A DNA stretch of 64,000 bases from Rouxiella badensis (GTDB lineage: Bacteria > Pseudomonadota > Gammaproteobacteria > Enterobacterales > Enterobacteriaceae): positions 1-64,000 of the forward strand of contig NZ_MRWE01000010.1 in assembly GCF_002093665.1 (NCBI RefSeq), written 5' to 3'. Position numbers and translations under genes: made by a program. The notes under the pieces were generated by a model. The model was given only the letters and a program-made list of their open reading frames with translations. It had not been told where the DNA came from and did no database searches. Positions 17,283 through 25,530 of this stretch are shown in pieces. The number at the start of each line of letters is the position of its first letter. The first letter of the stretch is position 1.

Positions 17283-17834
17283 TCAGGCTTTTTTATTGCG
17301 GACCATACTCAGTAAAACCGAGTCTTTATCAACGAAATGATGCTTCAACGCAGCGAGAATATGCACCACCACCAGCGCACCGGCAAACCAGGAAAGGTAG
17401 ATGTGCACCGGTTTGGCAATGGAGACTAATTGAGGATTCTTTGCGACCAGTCGCGGAATATCGAACAGATAGGCAACCGGCACGTTATAGCCGCTCCCCC
17501 AACTCAGCAGACATCCACTGACCGGGAGAATAATCAAAATCAGATACAGCGTCATATGTGCCGCATGCGCCGCTCTCTTCATAAGGAGAGAAATACTGTC
17601 AGGCAGCTGCGGGGCCGGGTGGGTATAGCGCCAAAAGACGCGAATAACGATGAGGAACAGGATCAAAGTAGCAATATTCTTATGCAGATCGATGGTGGAT
17701 TCCTTTGCCGGGCCACTGGGCATAATATTGGCGCAATAAAATCCAATCGCCCATGCGACAATAAAGATTGTCGCCATAATCCAGTGTAGTCTTTGTGCCG
17801 TCTTCGTATAGTAAGTACCCGTGTTTGCTTTCAT
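17283..17834 (-). CDS. Cytochrome b561
   Basis: A 183-residue inner-membrane dihaem b-type cytochrome of the CybB family, which moves electrons between superoxide or reduced donors and ubiquinone. Four membrane segments are visible: 'LHWIMATIFIVAWAIGFYC', 'HKNIATLILFLIVIRVFWRY', 'AAHAAHMTLYLILIILPVSGCLLSWGSG' and 'VHIYLSWFAGALVVVHILAALKHHFV', with the haem-ligand histidines (RLHW, LHK, HAAHM, VHIYL, HILAALKHHF). The start MKANTG (17834) gives the family length; the longer open frame adds an improbable hydrophobic extension. It is divergent from yqfB. Confidence 0.88.
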   Translation of the reverse strand: MKANTGTYYTKTAQRLHWIMATIFIVAWAIGFYCANIMPSGPAKESTIDLHKNIATLILFLIVIRVFWRYTHPAPQLPDSISLLMKRAAHAAHMTLYLILIILPVSGCLLSWGSGYNVPVAYLFDIPRLVAKNPQLVSIAKPVHIYLSWFAGALVVVHILAALKHHFVDKDSVLLSMVRNKKA

Positions 17835-17976
17835 CGAGGGGTTCCCCGTGGAGGTGAGTAATAGCAACATTAGCATGGGTATTATTAGGGCAGATAGCAA
17901 TTTGCTGTAGGGAATACGTCTGTAGACAACTGAATTTGTAAACAATAATGACCAAAATATTCGCTTAGGAACATCC

Positions 17977-18282
17977 ATGAAAAACATCACCTTCTATCGC
18001 CGCTTTGAGGCCGATATTCTTGCCGGACGTAAAACCATTACGCTAAGAGATAAAAGCGACGCCGATTATTCACCCGGTGATAAAGTCAGCGTAGCGCGTT
18101 ATGAAGACAATCAGTTCTTCTGTCACATTGTGGTTAACTCGGTGACGCCGGTGCTTTATGAGCATCTCGATGACACCCACGCCCAACAGGAAAATATGAC
18201 CTTAGACGAGCTGAAAGCGGTGATCGCCGAGATTTATCCTGGGATCACCGAACTTTATAAGATTGAATTTACGCTGCAATAA
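17977..18282 (+). CDS. yqfB: N4-acetylcytidine amidohydrolase YqfB (ASCH domain)
   Basis: A 101-residue ASCH-domain enzyme that hydrolyses N4-acetylcytidine to cytidine and acetate. The sequence follows E. coli YqfB closely, including '[17 protein letters not shown]' and '[22 protein letters not shown]'. The known catalytic residues Lys21, Thr24 and Glu74 of E. coli correspond to Lys19, Thr22 and Glu72 here. AGGA precedes the ATG. Divergent from cytochrome b561 and convergent with the HD-domain gene, from which it is separated by 12 bases. Confidence 0.92.
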   Translation: MKNITFYRRFEADILAGRKTITLRDKSDADYSPGDKVSVARYEDNQFFCHIVVNSVTPVLYEHLDDTHAQQENMTLDELKAVIAEIYPGITELYKIEFTLQ

Positions 18283-18294
18283 CCCAGTTAACCG

Positions 18295-18936
18295 CTATGA
18301 AGGCCAGCGTGAAGCGCGGATAATCGAGCAGAAATTGCCTTTATCAAAACCGGGCTGTTTGTCGGCAATAACATCCGCCTTCACGTTACCAAAGGTTGTC
18401 TGCGGCTTGTCTTTAACCCCCTGATAGAAAGCTTCGATAATGTCTTCTTTGAACTGCGGGGTACGGGGATGCGCCGCAACTACCGCCTCACGTTCTTCGT
18501 CACTGTACCCTGCATAGTTAATCCCCAGTACGTCCATCTCGACGCCCGCCGTCACCAGCGCAATAACCGGGTCCATAAATTCGGGAATACCCGGCGTGGT
18601 GTGAAGTGCAATCGCGGTCCAGACTTTATCAATATCTGCCTGGCTAATCTGATGCTGGCGTAAAAAGTCGCGCGCCGCGTTCGCCCCATCAACTTCAAAA
18701 CGTTTGTCACAGCTACAGTGGTCGTGGGTTAAGCCCATATCGTGGAACATACAGCCGATATACAGCAGTTCGTGGTCAACGACGACCCCACGCTGTTGTC
18801 CTGCAAGAGCGCCCCAGTAATAGACGCGGCTGGAGTGATTGAACAATAATTCTGATTCGGTATCACGCACGAGTTCGGTTGCCTGCTGTGCCATACGGCT
18901 GTCTGGGATATGAATGCCTTTAACGTTGAGTGTCAT
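18295..18936 (-). CDS. HD-domain metal-dependent hydrolase, cyanamide hydratase-like
   Basis: A 213-residue HD-superfamily protein. Metal-binding positions appear as 'LLFNHSSRVYYWG', 'IGCMFHDMGLTHDH' (the HD pair) and 'TAIALHTTPGIPEFMDPVI', which is the arrangement in cyanamide hydratase-like HD proteins of bacteria and fungi. The 'HTTPG' region resembles Ddi2/cyanamide hydratases, but substrate assignment is inference. AGGA precedes the ATG. A GlxA-type AraC regulator gene is divergent, with direct repeats in the shared promoter region, so that regulator probably controls this gene. Confidence 0.75.
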   Translation of the reverse strand: MTLNVKGIHIPDSRMAQQATELVRDTESELLFNHSSRVYYWGALAGQQRGVVVDHELLYIGCMFHDMGLTHDHCSCDKRFEVDGANAARDFLRQHQISQADIDKVWTAIALHTTPGIPEFMDPVIALVTAGVEMDVLGINYAGYSDEEREAVVAAHPRTPQFKEDIIEAFYQGVKDKPQTTFGNVKADVIADKQPGFDKGNFCSIIRASRWPS

Positions 18937-19008
18937 GATGTGTCCTGCCTGTCGGGTTGAAAGTATGGAATGACAATAAACCTCGCGCAGCTCGTCCTCA
19001 ATCGTACT

Positions 19009-19034
19009 ATTATGACTATATAAGACATTATGAC
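19009..19034. repeat. Direct repeat ATTATGAC in a divergent promoter region
   Basis: Two copies of ATTATGAC at 19009-19016 and 19027-19034, offset 18 bases, between the HD-domain gene and the AraC-type regulator. Direct repeats about two helical turns apart are usual for AraC-family binding. Confidence 0.4.
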
Positions 19035-19058
19035 CTCCTGAGACATCGGAACAAACGA

Positions 19059-20036
19059 ATGATCAAAAAAGTGCAGATTTTGGCAATTCCCGGCGTTCAG
19101 CTGTTGGACGTCTCCGGCCCGCTCGACGTTTTCGCCGAGGTGAATCAGCAGATGGGACGCAAAATTTATCAGCTGGAGGTGCTGGCAATCGACTTGCTCA
19201 ACGTGGTGACCTCATCGGGTATTTGTTTGCTGGCGCAGAAGCGGCTCCAGGATGACGCCGATGAAACTGCCGACACGCTGCTTGTCGCCGGTGCGCCGGA
19301 TATTGCGCAATTTATTCCGTCGTCTGAACTGCTCGACAGGCTCCGCCAGCGTGCTTTAAACAGCCGCCGTTATGGGTCGGTGTGCACCGGCGCCCTGCTG
19401 CTTGCCGCGACCGGCCTCTTGGAGGGGCATCGCGTCACTACGCACTGGTCGGTCGCCGAGGCGTTTGCGCAAAGTTATCCGGGGATTCAGGTCGATGCTG
19501 ACGCTATTTACATCGCCGAAGGCCCCCTGCGCACGGCGGCAGGCGTTACCTCTGGATTAGATCTGGCATTGATGATGGTGGAGGAGGATTTGGGCCGTGA
19601 CGTCGCGAAGACCGTCGCCGCGCAGTTGGTGATGTTCTTTAAACGCCCAGGCGGCCAGATGCAGTTTAGCCGCATGGGGCGCACCTCGCTGAGCGGCCGC
19701 TCGGCGCTACAAGACCTGCAACGTTGGGCGATTGGCAATCTGGAACATCCGCACTCCGTGCAGTCGATGGCCGAACATATGGGCGTTAGCACCCGCCATC
19801 TTTCACGTCTGTTTACGCAGGAGATTGGCCTGACGCCGGGAGAATGGCTGGAGCAGGAGCGCATCAATTATGCGCGCCATTTGCTCGAGTCTGCCGAGCT
19901 CACGCCAAAACAAATTGCCGCCAAATGCGGGTATTCAAGTATCGATATTTTGCGCCGTGCGTTTTACCGTCAGCTGAAGGTCAGTCCGGCGCAGTACCGC
20001 AGCTACTACAAAGATAAAAGACAAAATCGGGCTTAA
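19059..20036 (+). CDS. GlxA-family AraC-type regulator with DJ-1/PfpI domain
   Basis: A 325-residue transcription regulator. Residues 1-190 are a DJ-1/PfpI (glutamine amidotransferase-like) domain: 'KVQILAIPGVQLLDVSGPLDVFAEVN', the nucleophile-elbow-like 'YGSVCTGALLLAATGLLEGHRVTTHW', and 'AAGVTSGLDLALMMVEEDLG'. Residues about 215-318 form an AraC two-helix-turn-helix DNA-binding domain ('MAEHMGVSTRHLSRLFTQEIGLTPGEWLEQERI' and 'PKQIAAKCGYSSIDILRRAFYRQLKVSPAQYRSYY'). The start MIKKVQ fits the family; the longer open frame is not preceded by a ribosome binding site. It overlaps the convergent LysR gene by four bases and is divergent from the HD-domain gene. Confidence 0.88.
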   Translation: MIKKVQILAIPGVQLLDVSGPLDVFAEVNQQMGRKIYQLEVLAIDLLNVVTSSGICLLAQKRLQDDADETADTLLVAGAPDIAQFIPSSELLDRLRQRALNSRRYGSVCTGALLLAATGLLEGHRVTTHWSVAEAFAQSYPGIQVDADAIYIAEGPLRTAAGVTSGLDLALMMVEEDLGRDVAKTVAAQLVMFFKRPGGQMQFSRMGRTSLSGRSALQDLQRWAIGNLEHPHSVQSMAEHMGVSTRHLSRLFTQEIGLTPGEWLEQERINYARHLLESAELTPKQIAAKCGYSSIDILRRAFYRQLKVSPAQYRSYYKDKRQNRA

Positions 20037-20896
20037 GCACGATCACCGGCGGCATAGGCCTCGGCGGCTGATTTCAGCCAGGCACAGAAGATATCCGCCT
20101 TGCGATTTTGCTTTTTCCTGCGGAGTGTAACGTAGCTGAGTCCGCTTTCGATAAACCCCTGCGGCGCAATCAATCTCCCTGATGCAACATCATCGGCAAC
20201 CAGTGGCCACGGGGCGATAGCCACACCTAACCCTGCGGTTACCGCCTCCAGCATAAAGTAAAAATGCTCAAATTCGGCTGAACCCTGCTCCCCTGTTTCT
20301 ACGCCAGCCCGTTGGGCCCAATCCGCCCATGCACTCCTGCGTGAAACGGTATGCAGCAGCGACGCCCCCGCAAGGACGACCGAGGGGGCATGAACCGGAC
20401 CAAACTTCTCATTAAACAGTTCGATAACCTGCACCCCTATCGGCCAAGGCGCTTTACCGACGCGAATCGCGACATCGACGTTATTGCCAATCGGGTCAGA
20501 CGAGGTTCCCGAAGAGTTCAGGCGTACGTTAATGCCGGGATGCGCCGCCTGAAAATGATGCAGGCGCGGTATCAGCCAGCGCATGGTAAAAGTGCCGGGA
20601 CAAGAGACGTCTAACGCCCCTTCTGCACTGTCGGCAATCTGGCTAATCGCCGTTTCCATTTGGTCAAAAGCGGCGGTGAGCGCGGGCAGCAACTGACGGC
20701 CTGTTTCCGTCAGTCTCGGCGCATGTTTAGACCCATCAAACAGCGGAACGCCGAGCCAAGCTTCTAACTGCTGCACCTGTCGACTAATCGCACCGTGAGT
20801 CACGGAAAGTTCCTCGGCACCGAGTTTTATCAGGCCTAACCGCGCGGCAGCTTCGAAAGCACGGAGAGAATTCAGCGGTGGAAGTCGTCTGGCCAT
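20033..20896 (-). CDS. LysR-family regulator (GcvA-like)
   Basis: A 287-residue LysR-type regulator. The N-terminal winged helix is 'PPLNSLRAFEAAARLGLIKLGAEELSVTHGAISRQVQQLEAWLGVPLF', of the GcvA/AmpR style, followed by an effector-binding domain. It is divergent from a TauE/SafE permease gene, across a 142-base gap containing two palindromes, and so is likely to control it. Effector unknown. Confidence 0.87.
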   Translation of the reverse strand: MARRLPPLNSLRAFEAAARLGLIKLGAEELSVTHGAISRQVQQLEAWLGVPLFDGSKHAPRLTETGRQLLPALTAAFDQMETAISQIADSAEGALDVSCPGTFTMRWLIPRLHHFQAAHPGINVRLNSSGTSSDPIGNNVDVAIRVGKAPWPIGVQVIELFNEKFGPVHAPSVVLAGASLLHTVSRRSAWADWAQRAGVETGEQGSAEFEHFYFMLEAVTAGLGVAIAPWPLVADDVASGRLIAPQGFIESGLSYVTLRRKKQNRKADIFCAWLKSAAEAYAAGDRA

Positions 20897-20954
20897 TGTG
20901 ACTTTTTCTCACTTAGGGTTCGTAAAGATATCGATTAACTCCCATTAAATCACC

Positions 20955-21005
20955 GCATAAATTGATATGCAACGCAGTGTTGAGCGGATCCCGCATCAAT
21001 TGATG
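20955..21005. promoter_or_regulatory. Palindromes between LysR and tauE-like genes
   Basis: GCATA-6-TATGC (20955-20970) and the perfect CATCAATTGATG (20994-21005) lie in the shared promoter region. Both have dyad symmetry like LysR binding sites, though the T-N11-A signature is only approximate. Confidence 0.4.
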
Positions 21006-21038
21006 AGTAAAAAAATCACATAGCTAAGGGAATTTATC

Positions 21039-21761
21039 ATGATTTATCTCGCCATCGTTATTCTGGGAGGATTCGCCGGGTTCGTCAGCGGCATTATTGG
21101 TACCGGCGGGTCGATTATCCTGCTGCCGATTTTATCCTGGAAGTTTGGGCCACAGGTTGCGGTGCCGATGATGGCCGTGGCCTCGATTCTGAGTAACTTT
21201 TCCCGGGTGATTATCTGGCGTAAGGAGATAGACTGGCGCGCCTGTTTGACTTACTCCGCGTTGGCTGTTCCGGGTGCCGTGCTCGGCGCCAATACGCTTT
21301 GGGCGCTGCCGCCGAAGATATCCAATGTCTGTATCGGGGTCTTTTTTCTGGCGCTGGTGCCGCTGATGGCATGGTCGCGCAGGCACAATCTGACGCTGAA
21401 CACCTGGCAGTTGGCGCTGTGTGGGCTGGTCGTAGGCTTCCTGACCGGTATGGTGTTCTCGACCGGGCCCATGACGGTGCCTATTTTCTCAGGCTTTGGG
21501 CTGGTCAAACAGGGCCTGATAGCAACCGAATCCGCCGCATCGCTGATTGTTTTCCTGACCAAGACCTCAACCTTTGGCGTGCTCGGCGCCCTGCCGTTAT
21601 CGGTGGTTCTGAGCGGCATTTTTGTCGGCGCGTCGCAGATTTCCGGCATCTATCTCAGTAAAGGGCTGGTGTCGAGAATGCCCACCAAAATCTTTCACCT
21701 TCTGGTGTCGATGATGATGCTTGCCGCAGGCGCATCGATGTTGTGGGACGGCGTGATTTAA
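21039..21761 (+). CDS. TauE/SafE-family membrane permease
   Basis: A 240-residue inner-membrane protein with about eight hydrophobic segments in two similar halves. The N-terminal 'GGFAGFVSGIIGTGGSIILLPIL' and the mid-protein 'LCGLVVGFLTGMVFSTGPMTVPIF' are the paired glycine-rich signatures of the TauE/SafE (sulfite/organosulfonate exporter) family. It may export sulfite, sulfoacetate or other organic anions. AAGGGA precedes the ATG. The divergent LysR gene is the likely regulator. Its end overlaps the convergent Tag glycosylase gene by four bases. Confidence 0.85.
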   Translation: MIYLAIVILGGFAGFVSGIIGTGGSIILLPILSWKFGPQVAVPMMAVASILSNFSRVIIWRKEIDWRACLTYSALAVPGAVLGANTLWALPPKISNVCIGVFFLALVPLMAWSRRHNLTLNTWQLALCGLVVGFLTGMVFSTGPMTVPIFSGFGLVKQGLIATESAASLIVFLTKTSTFGVLGALPLSVVLSGIFVGASQISGIYLSKGLVSRMPTKIFHLLVSMMMLAAGASMLWDGVI

Positions 21762-22318
21762 AAAGACAGCGCGTGACGTCGGAAACAGTCCGGGTGGTGG
21801 CTATTGATGATTCCGGTCGCTTCCATCCAGGCATAGACGATGACCGGGCCAACGAAGCTGAAGCCGCGCTGTTTAAGCTCTTTTGAAATTTGCTCTGAAA
21901 GTGTACTGCGAGTGGGAATGGGGCCTGTATGTTGAATCGGTGCGCCCCCAACGTGAGACCAAATCCACTGCGAAAAATCCTCTCCTTTTTCCTGCATGCG
22001 TAAATAGGCGTGGGCATTCTTCACCACCGCTTTTATCTTGGAACGCGAACGAATGATATCGGCATTCGCCGCCAGTCGCTCAATGTCCTCTTCGGTAAAA
22101 GCCGCCACCTTCTGCGGATCAAACCCACAGAAAGCTTTTCTGAACGCCTCGCGTTTCTTGAGAATGATACGCCACGACAGTCCGGCCTGAAAACCGTCGA
22201 GCATCAGCTTCTCCCACAGGGCGCGGCTATCAAAAACCGGTACACCCCATTCGGTATCGTGATACTGCTGCATCAGCGCATCGTTATCGCCCCAGGCGCA
22301 GCGTATAAGGTTGGTCAC
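21758..22318 (-). CDS. tag: DNA-3-methyladenine glycosylase I (Tag)
   Basis: A 186-residue base-excision repair enzyme removing 3-methyladenine from alkylated DNA. Family features are 'RCAWGDNDALMQQYHDTEWGVP', 'DGFQAGLSWRIILKKREAFRKAF', 'GFSFVGPVIVYAWMEATGIINSHHPDC' with the Cys/His zinc ligands at both ends, and a helix-hairpin-helix core. The gene starts with GTG, overlapping the TGA of the FAD oxidoreductase gene by four bases, so the two are translationally coupled; the functional link between them is unclear. It may be a second, divergent Tag rather than the housekeeping copy. Confidence 0.88.
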   Translation of the reverse strand: MTNLIRCAWGDNDALMQQYHDTEWGVPVFDSRALWEKLMLDGFQAGLSWRIILKKREAFRKAFCGFDPQKVAAFTEEDIERLAANADIIRSRSKIKAVVKNAHAYLRMQEKGEDFSQWIWSHVGGAPIQHTGPIPTRSTLSEQISKELKQRGFSFVGPVIVYAWMEATGIINSHHPDCFRRHALSF

Positions 22319-23424
22319 GGTTTAGGCTGGCTCAGGCGCGAAGGACGATAAGCCTCGAGTTCAGCGACCGGCGTACCCGCTATCTCGCGAGTGACTAAAC
22401 GCGCCAGTAAAGGTGACAGCGTCACACCACTGTGCGTCACAACGGTGTAATAACCGGCCAGCCCTTCGGTCGGTCCCACAATAGGATAGCCGTCCTCAGG
22501 CAAGGCGCGAATTCCCATACGTGCCTGATACTGCTCGGGTTTCAACTCAGACAGCTTTGGCCACACCGCCGTTGCTTTGCGGATAATGTCGGCTGCCAGC
22601 TCACTGACCCGCGACGCTGGCGTGCTCTCGTCAATGTCATAGACCCCTTCGTTAGGGCAAAGTAGCGTAACGCCTTCACCGTCCGGACGACAGTGGAACA
22701 GCGGCGTTGCCAATACGTGGCTGACGGGGGCGTACTCGGCAGGAACGCGGATCAGAATGCCGGTGGTCGGTGCCAGTCTTGTCGCCAGGCCGTCGTTGTA
22801 GGGGGACTTGTCGGACCAGCGGCCGCTGGCGTTGATGGTCAGCTCAGCGCGGTGCAGCGTTCCGTCAGAGGTTTTTACACCGGTGACGGTATTCCCCTCC
22901 TGCAAAATTTCGTTCACCCGGCTCCCGGTCACAATCTTTGCACCTTCGGCGGCGCTGGCCTGCAACAGCAGCTGAATATATTGCTGGGTATCGATCCAGC
23001 CTTCGGACGGAAACCAGCCGATCGCGCCCTGGGTGCCGTCGAGATGGATTTCAGGCTCCAGCGCCTGAAGCTGCTCGGCGCTAATCCACTCCGCGGGATA
23101 CTGATACTGCTGGAGTTGCTCAACGTTATCCTGCATCGCCTGCTGCTGGTCGGCAGCGCGCCATTCCAGACAACCGGTCAGATTAAGCCAGGGGGCTTTA
23201 CCCAAGCGCGCGGCCAATTCGCTGTGCGCCTGCATTCCGGCAGCGTTAAGACGCTGATAGGCTTCTGGCGGCTTGCCGTGGGAGTTTATCCAGGCAAATG
23301 AGTTGGCGCTGGTGCCCTTTCCGGCTTCACCCGCCTCAAGTAACGTCACAGAATGGCCAGCCTGCGTCAGTTCCCAGGTCAGCGATGCACCGACCATTCC
23401 TGCGCCAATAACGATAATTTTCAT
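22315..23424 (-). CDS. FAD-dependent oxidoreductase, DadA-like
   Basis: A 369-residue flavoprotein of the D-amino-acid dehydrogenase/glycine oxidase (DAO) family. The N-terminus has the FAD-binding GxGxxG motif (VIGAGMVGASLTWELTQAGHSVTLLE), and the C-terminal region carries the DAO hallmarks 'ARMGIRALPEDGYPIVGPTEGLAGYYTVVTHSGVTLSPLLARLV'. It probably oxidises an amine or amino acid. GGAG lies before the ATG. Its stop overlaps the tag start. Confidence 0.85.
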   Translation of the reverse strand: MKIIVIGAGMVGASLTWELTQAGHSVTLLEAGEAGKGTSANSFAWINSHGKPPEAYQRLNAAGMQAHSELAARLGKAPWLNLTGCLEWRAADQQQAMQDNVEQLQQYQYPAEWISAEQLQALEPEIHLDGTQGAIGWFPSEGWIDTQQYIQLLLQASAAEGAKIVTGSRVNEILQEGNTVTGVKTSDGTLHRAELTINASGRWSDKSPYNDGLATRLAPTTGILIRVPAEYAPVSHVLATPLFHCRPDGEGVTLLCPNEGVYDIDESTPASRVSELAADIIRKATAVWPKLSELKPEQYQARMGIRALPEDGYPIVGPTEGLAGYYTVVTHSGVTLSPLLARLVTREIAGTPVAELEAYRPSRLSQPKP

Positions 23425-23649
23425 CAGTTCTCCAGAAGGTTACAGTCTGCATCACGTGACTACAGGAAAGAGTAAGTGAATAGTTAACTTAATCAATAAA
23501 GTAGCCAAGCGCGTGCGGTGGCGCAACTGTTTTATCCCAGGGTAGGCAACTTGGTTTTTGACTCAGAGGCCTGTGGGCACTGTCATTGTCGTGTCATAAA
23601 TCGACATTAGGGTGGCTGCTATCAATAAATCCCAAAGAGGATAGTCCCC

Positions 23650-23742
23650 ATGCAATTACCTGCCTTCTGGCCGGTGGTGCGCGCCTGTGTGCTTTACGAC
23701 GGAATCTATTCCGTGCGGGAGGCCAAATGCGCACACCGGTAA
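23650..23742 (+). CDS. Small leader ORF overlapping the ABC ATPase gene
   Basis: A 30-codon open frame beginning MQLPAFWPVVRACVLYDGIY and ending CAHR, preceded by a good AGAGGA ribosome binding site nine bases before its ATG. It overlaps the start of the ABC ATPase gene by 16 bases in another frame. The arrangement suggests a translated leader peptide or a small protein coupled to the ABC operon. No homologue is recognised; this could still be chance. Confidence 0.45.
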   Translation: MQLPAFWPVVRACVLYDGIYSVREAKCAHR

Positions 23743-24467
23743 CCGCACTCCCCGCCGCGATTCGTGTTGAACAGGTTTCACACCGTTACGGGACCACCAC
23801 GGTGTTAAACAACGTCTGTCTCAAGGTTCCCAAAGGAACCATTATGGCGCTGCTGGGTCCTTCGGGATGCGGCAAAAGCACCCTGCTAAAATTGCTCGCC
23901 GGGCTGCTTCACCCTGACAGCGGTCGGCTCTTTTTTGGCGAACAGAAGGTGGTCGATGGCCGTTTTAGCCTGCCGCCGGAGAAGCGCAGCCTGGGCATGG
24001 TGTTTCAGGATTACGCCCTCTGGCCGCATATGACGGTCGGACAAAACGTCATCTTCCCCCTACAGATGCGCGGTGTTGCCCCAAAACAGCGCCAGCAACG
24101 CATGCTAGAAGCCCTGGACCGCGTCGGATTAGCTGATTTTCATCATCGCCGCCCTGCCGAGCTTTCCGGGGGGCAGCAACAGCGCGTGGCGTTAGCGCGT
24201 GCCATCGTGGCCGAGCCGCAAATCCTGCTGTTCGATGAACCGCTTTCCAATCTGGACCGTAATTTGCGCGAAAGCCTGTGTGAAGAAATGGCCGTTCTAT
24301 TGCGCCAGTTGGGAACGACGGCGGTGTATGTCACGCACGATCCGCAGGAGGCGGAAACTCTGGCCCACTGCATTGCGCGAATGAATCAGGGTGCCATCGA
24401 ACGCATCGACCTGCTGGACGGCAATCGGCAGTCAGGCCTTTCCCGTATTGATCCTTTTGTTGCTTAA
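23727..24467 (+). CDS. ABC transporter ATPase (FbpC/PotA class)
   Basis: A 246-residue ATP-binding subunit with Walker A 'GPSGCGKST', Q-loop 'VFQDYALWPHMTV', signature 'LSGGQQQRVALARA' and Walker B 'ILLFDEPLSNLD', the last typical of iron(III)/spermidine/thiamine-type importers. It is shorter than FbpC because it lacks the C-terminal regulatory (TOBE) domain. The ATG at 23727 follows GGGAGG; the earlier in-frame extension reads through the leader ORF. First of three genes (ATPase, binding protein, permease) that form one import system. Confidence 0.87.
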   Translation: MRTPVTALPAAIRVEQVSHRYGTTTVLNNVCLKVPKGTIMALLGPSGCGKSTLLKLLAGLLHPDSGRLFFGEQKVVDGRFSLPPEKRSLGMVFQDYALWPHMTVGQNVIFPLQMRGVAPKQRQQRMLEALDRVGLADFHHRRPAELSGGQQQRVALARAIVAEPQILLFDEPLSNLDRNLRESLCEEMAVLLRQLGTTAVYVTHDPQEAETLAHCIARMNQGAIERIDLLDGNRQSGLSRIDPFVA

Positions 24468-24488
24468 CCCTCTGGTGGAAATTAAAAA

Positions 24489-25469
24489 ATGACGCATCAC
24501 TCTTCTTTTATCAAAACAGGTTTACTGACGGCAATGACTCTCTCTTTTGCTCTGACCGCCGCCAGCGCCCAGGCGTTGACGGTTTATACGGCCGGTCCCG
24601 GTTCGCTGGCGAAAAAACTGGCGGCAGGCTATGAAAAACAGACCGGCGTTAAAGTAGAAATCTTTCAGGCGACCACGGGCAAAGTAATGGCCCGTCTGGA
24701 CGCCGAGCAGGCAAATCCGCGCGCCGACGTGCTGATTTCTGCCTCCTGGGACACCGCAGGCAGCCTCGAAAAACGCGACGCGTTGTTGGCTTATGAGAGC
24801 CCGAATGCCGCCCATGTTCCCGCACAGTTTAAGACGCCCTATTATGTGGCGCAGGGGATATCAGCGTTGGGGATAGTCTGGAATACCCAGAGTGGGACAC
24901 CCGAGCCGAAAGACTGGCAGGACTTGGCGCAACCGGCCTTTAAAGACAAGGTCACCACGCCGGACCCGTCGCTCTCCGGCGCATCGCTGGACTTGCTCGA
25001 AGGCCTGCAAAATGCCCACGGCGAGCAGGCATGGAAGCTGTTTGAGCAGCTAAAAACCAACGGCATGATTATTGCCGGCCCTAACGCCCAGGCACTGACG
25101 CCGGTGCTTCAGGGCGCGAAAGCCGCCGTATTTGGCGCAGTGGACTACGTTTCCTATAACAGCGTAGAGGCCGGAGAGGCCATCAAAGTGATTTTCCCCG
25201 CCAGCGGCACCGTTATCGCCCCGCGTCCGATGATGATCCTCAAGAGCAGCAAGGAACCAGCACAGGCCAAAGCCTTTATCGATTATGTCCTTTCACCCGA
25301 GGGCCAGAAGCTGGTTGCCGATGCCTGGCTGATGCCAGCGCGCGACGATGTCGATGCCAAACGTCCGCTGTTTAAAACGCTTAAAGTGCTGCCGACGGCG
25401 TCAACGGGAAGCGCCGACCGCCGTCAGCTCCTCGACAAGTTCGCGACCCTGTTCGCGGCAAACAACTGA
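24489..25469 (+). CDS. Periplasmic substrate-binding protein (iron/AfuA-like class)
   Basis: A 326-residue exported protein with a Sec signal peptide ending SAQA. The mature N-terminus 'LTVYTAGPGSLAKKLAAGYEKQTGVKVEIFQATTGKVMARLDAEQANPRADVLIS' is that of the FbpA/AfuA type-2 periplasmic binding family, whose members bind ferric iron, sugar phosphates, phosphonates or thiamine. The tandem Tyr-Tyr pair that coordinates iron in FbpA is not present as such; the equivalent region reads 'FGAVDYVSYNSVEAG'. The ligand may therefore not be ferric iron. It lies between the ATPase and permease genes. Confidence 0.8.
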   Translation: MTHHSSFIKTGLLTAMTLSFALTAASAQALTVYTAGPGSLAKKLAAGYEKQTGVKVEIFQATTGKVMARLDAEQANPRADVLISASWDTAGSLEKRDALLAYESPNAAHVPAQFKTPYYVAQGISALGIVWNTQSGTPEPKDWQDLAQPAFKDKVTTPDPSLSGASLDLLEGLQNAHGEQAWKLFEQLKTNGMIIAGPNAQALTPVLQGAKAAVFGAVDYVSYNSVEAGEAIKVIFPASGTVIAPRPMMILKSSKEPAQAKAFIDYVLSPEGQKLVADAWLMPARDDVDAKRPLFKTLKVLPTASTGSADRRQLLDKFATLFAANN

Positions 25470-25530
25470 TTCAGCGCATTAATTACCGACCAATGACCGG
25501 CGACTCAACTCGCCGGTCGCGGGAGTCTCA

